Assembly (NCBI GenBank): GCA_950295325.1
Contig: OX485808.1
Coordinates: forward strand, 16,076,527-16,140,526
Source of the DNA: Polytrichum commune
Lineage: Eukaryota; Streptophyta; Polytrichopsida; Polytrichales; Polytrichaceae
Length of the DNA: 64,000 bases
Reading direction: 5' to 3'
A model generated the notes under the pieces. That model worked only from the letters and a program-made list of their open reading frames with translations. It did no database searches and was not told where the DNA came from. This document shows positions 63,795-64,000 of the stretch, one piece after another. Position 1 is the stretch's first letter, and each line of letters opens with the position of its first letter. A program made the position numbers and the translations under genes.

Positions 63795-63819
63795 CACGTG
63801 GCACATTCTAGAAGATTCC
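63795..63819 (+). promoter_or_regulatory. G-box and perfect heat-shock element
   Basis: CACGTG at 63795-63800 sits in GGCCACGTGGC. Immediately after it, TTC-ta-GAA-ga-TTC (63806-63818) is a three-unit heat-shock element matching nTTCnnGAAnnTTCn exactly. G-boxes bind bZIP/bHLH factors and the second motif binds heat-shock factors. The surrounding 63480-64000 is GC- and CpG-richer than the 5 kb to its left, as at a gene start. Target gene not seen. Confidence 0.55.
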
Positions 63820-63954
63820 GGGTGCTTCCCTTTGTGCCCTCCGAAGATCTTCGAAGTTCGTCTTCTTCCACTCCTCCTTCTTATTCTTCTTGAGGAATTC
63901 AAAACCCGGTCTGGATGCTCGTTTCGTACCTTTAAGGCCGCATTGCAGCTGCGC

Positions 63955-64000
63955 ATGCCGCCTCTCGCATGCCCAGTTTTTATCTGTTGGCTTCTGGCAG
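63955..64000 (+). CDS. Possible first codons of a gene leaving the window
   Basis: An ATG about 135 bp after the heat-shock element opens MPPLACPVFICWLLA and stays open to the edge. The run of hydrophobic residues could begin a signal peptide. The last bases, ctggcag, could equally be an intron acceptor. Very tentative. Confidence 0.2.
   Translation, partial: MPPLACPVFICWLLA

Noticed and set aside
63696-63956. 86-aa minus-strand Arg-rich frame at the right edge
   Set aside because: It is the complement of a CpG-rich promoter-like stretch; no homology, no splice context.

Overview
The window looks like nuclear DNA of a land plant. The evidence is spliceosomal introns with GT-AG borders, a phi-class glutathione S-transferase with the usual plant three-exon layout, an organelle-type methionyl-tRNA synthetase, a plant NDA-type alternative NAD(P)H dehydrogenase, a plant-type (TTTAGGG)n tract, and many plant transposon remnants. 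A piggyBac remnant and a LINE that appears to carry two endonuclease domains would be unusual in a seed plant, so a seed-free lineage is possible. The species cannot be named from the sequence.

Layout. At 1-930 lie the last exons of an unrecognised gene. From 931 to 11.3 kb there is AT-rich repeat DNA with a dead PIF/Harbinger transposase between two diverged direct repeats. A gene island follows from 11.3 to 38.5 kb and holds four genes whose exons can be joined with consistent phases: phi GST (+, 11320-13114), ORC3 of the origin recognition complex (-, 24771-15716, 18 exons), organellar MetRS (+, 26691-31736, 12 exons) and NDA (-, 38506-32826, 8 exons). ORC3 and MetRS are divergent, sharing about 1.9 kb that contains a duplicated LINE fragment. 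ORC3 carries an unusual exon coding for about nine Ser-Pro-rich tandem repeats, which makes the protein about 1056 aa.

From 38.5 kb to the end is transposon-rich DNA. It contains a 1.1 kb foldback element with 415-bp inverted arms and a target-site duplication (40.2-41.3 kb), a piggyBac remnant (41.6-42.1 kb) and a short telomere-like tract. About 44.6-56.4 kb is a very large decayed LINE. Its parts, in order, are tandem 5' monomers, an RRM/coiled-coil ORF1, and an ORF2 with a 2A ribosome-skipping motif, an APE endonuclease, reverse transcriptase, a possible adenine-methyltransferase-like domain, RNase H, a CCHC motif and a possible restriction-like endonuclease. This LINE is the most interesting object here. 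Right of it lie an LTR/gag fragment with an inverted duplication, several hairpin elements and a four-member MITE-like family. At the right edge a GC-rich stretch with a perfect heat-shock element and a G-box suggests the start of another gene that runs off the window.

The four identified genes share no pathway; they are housekeeping functions (replication, organelle translation, respiration, detoxification). Coordinates were read by hand, so a splice border may be off by a base, but all four reading frames close.
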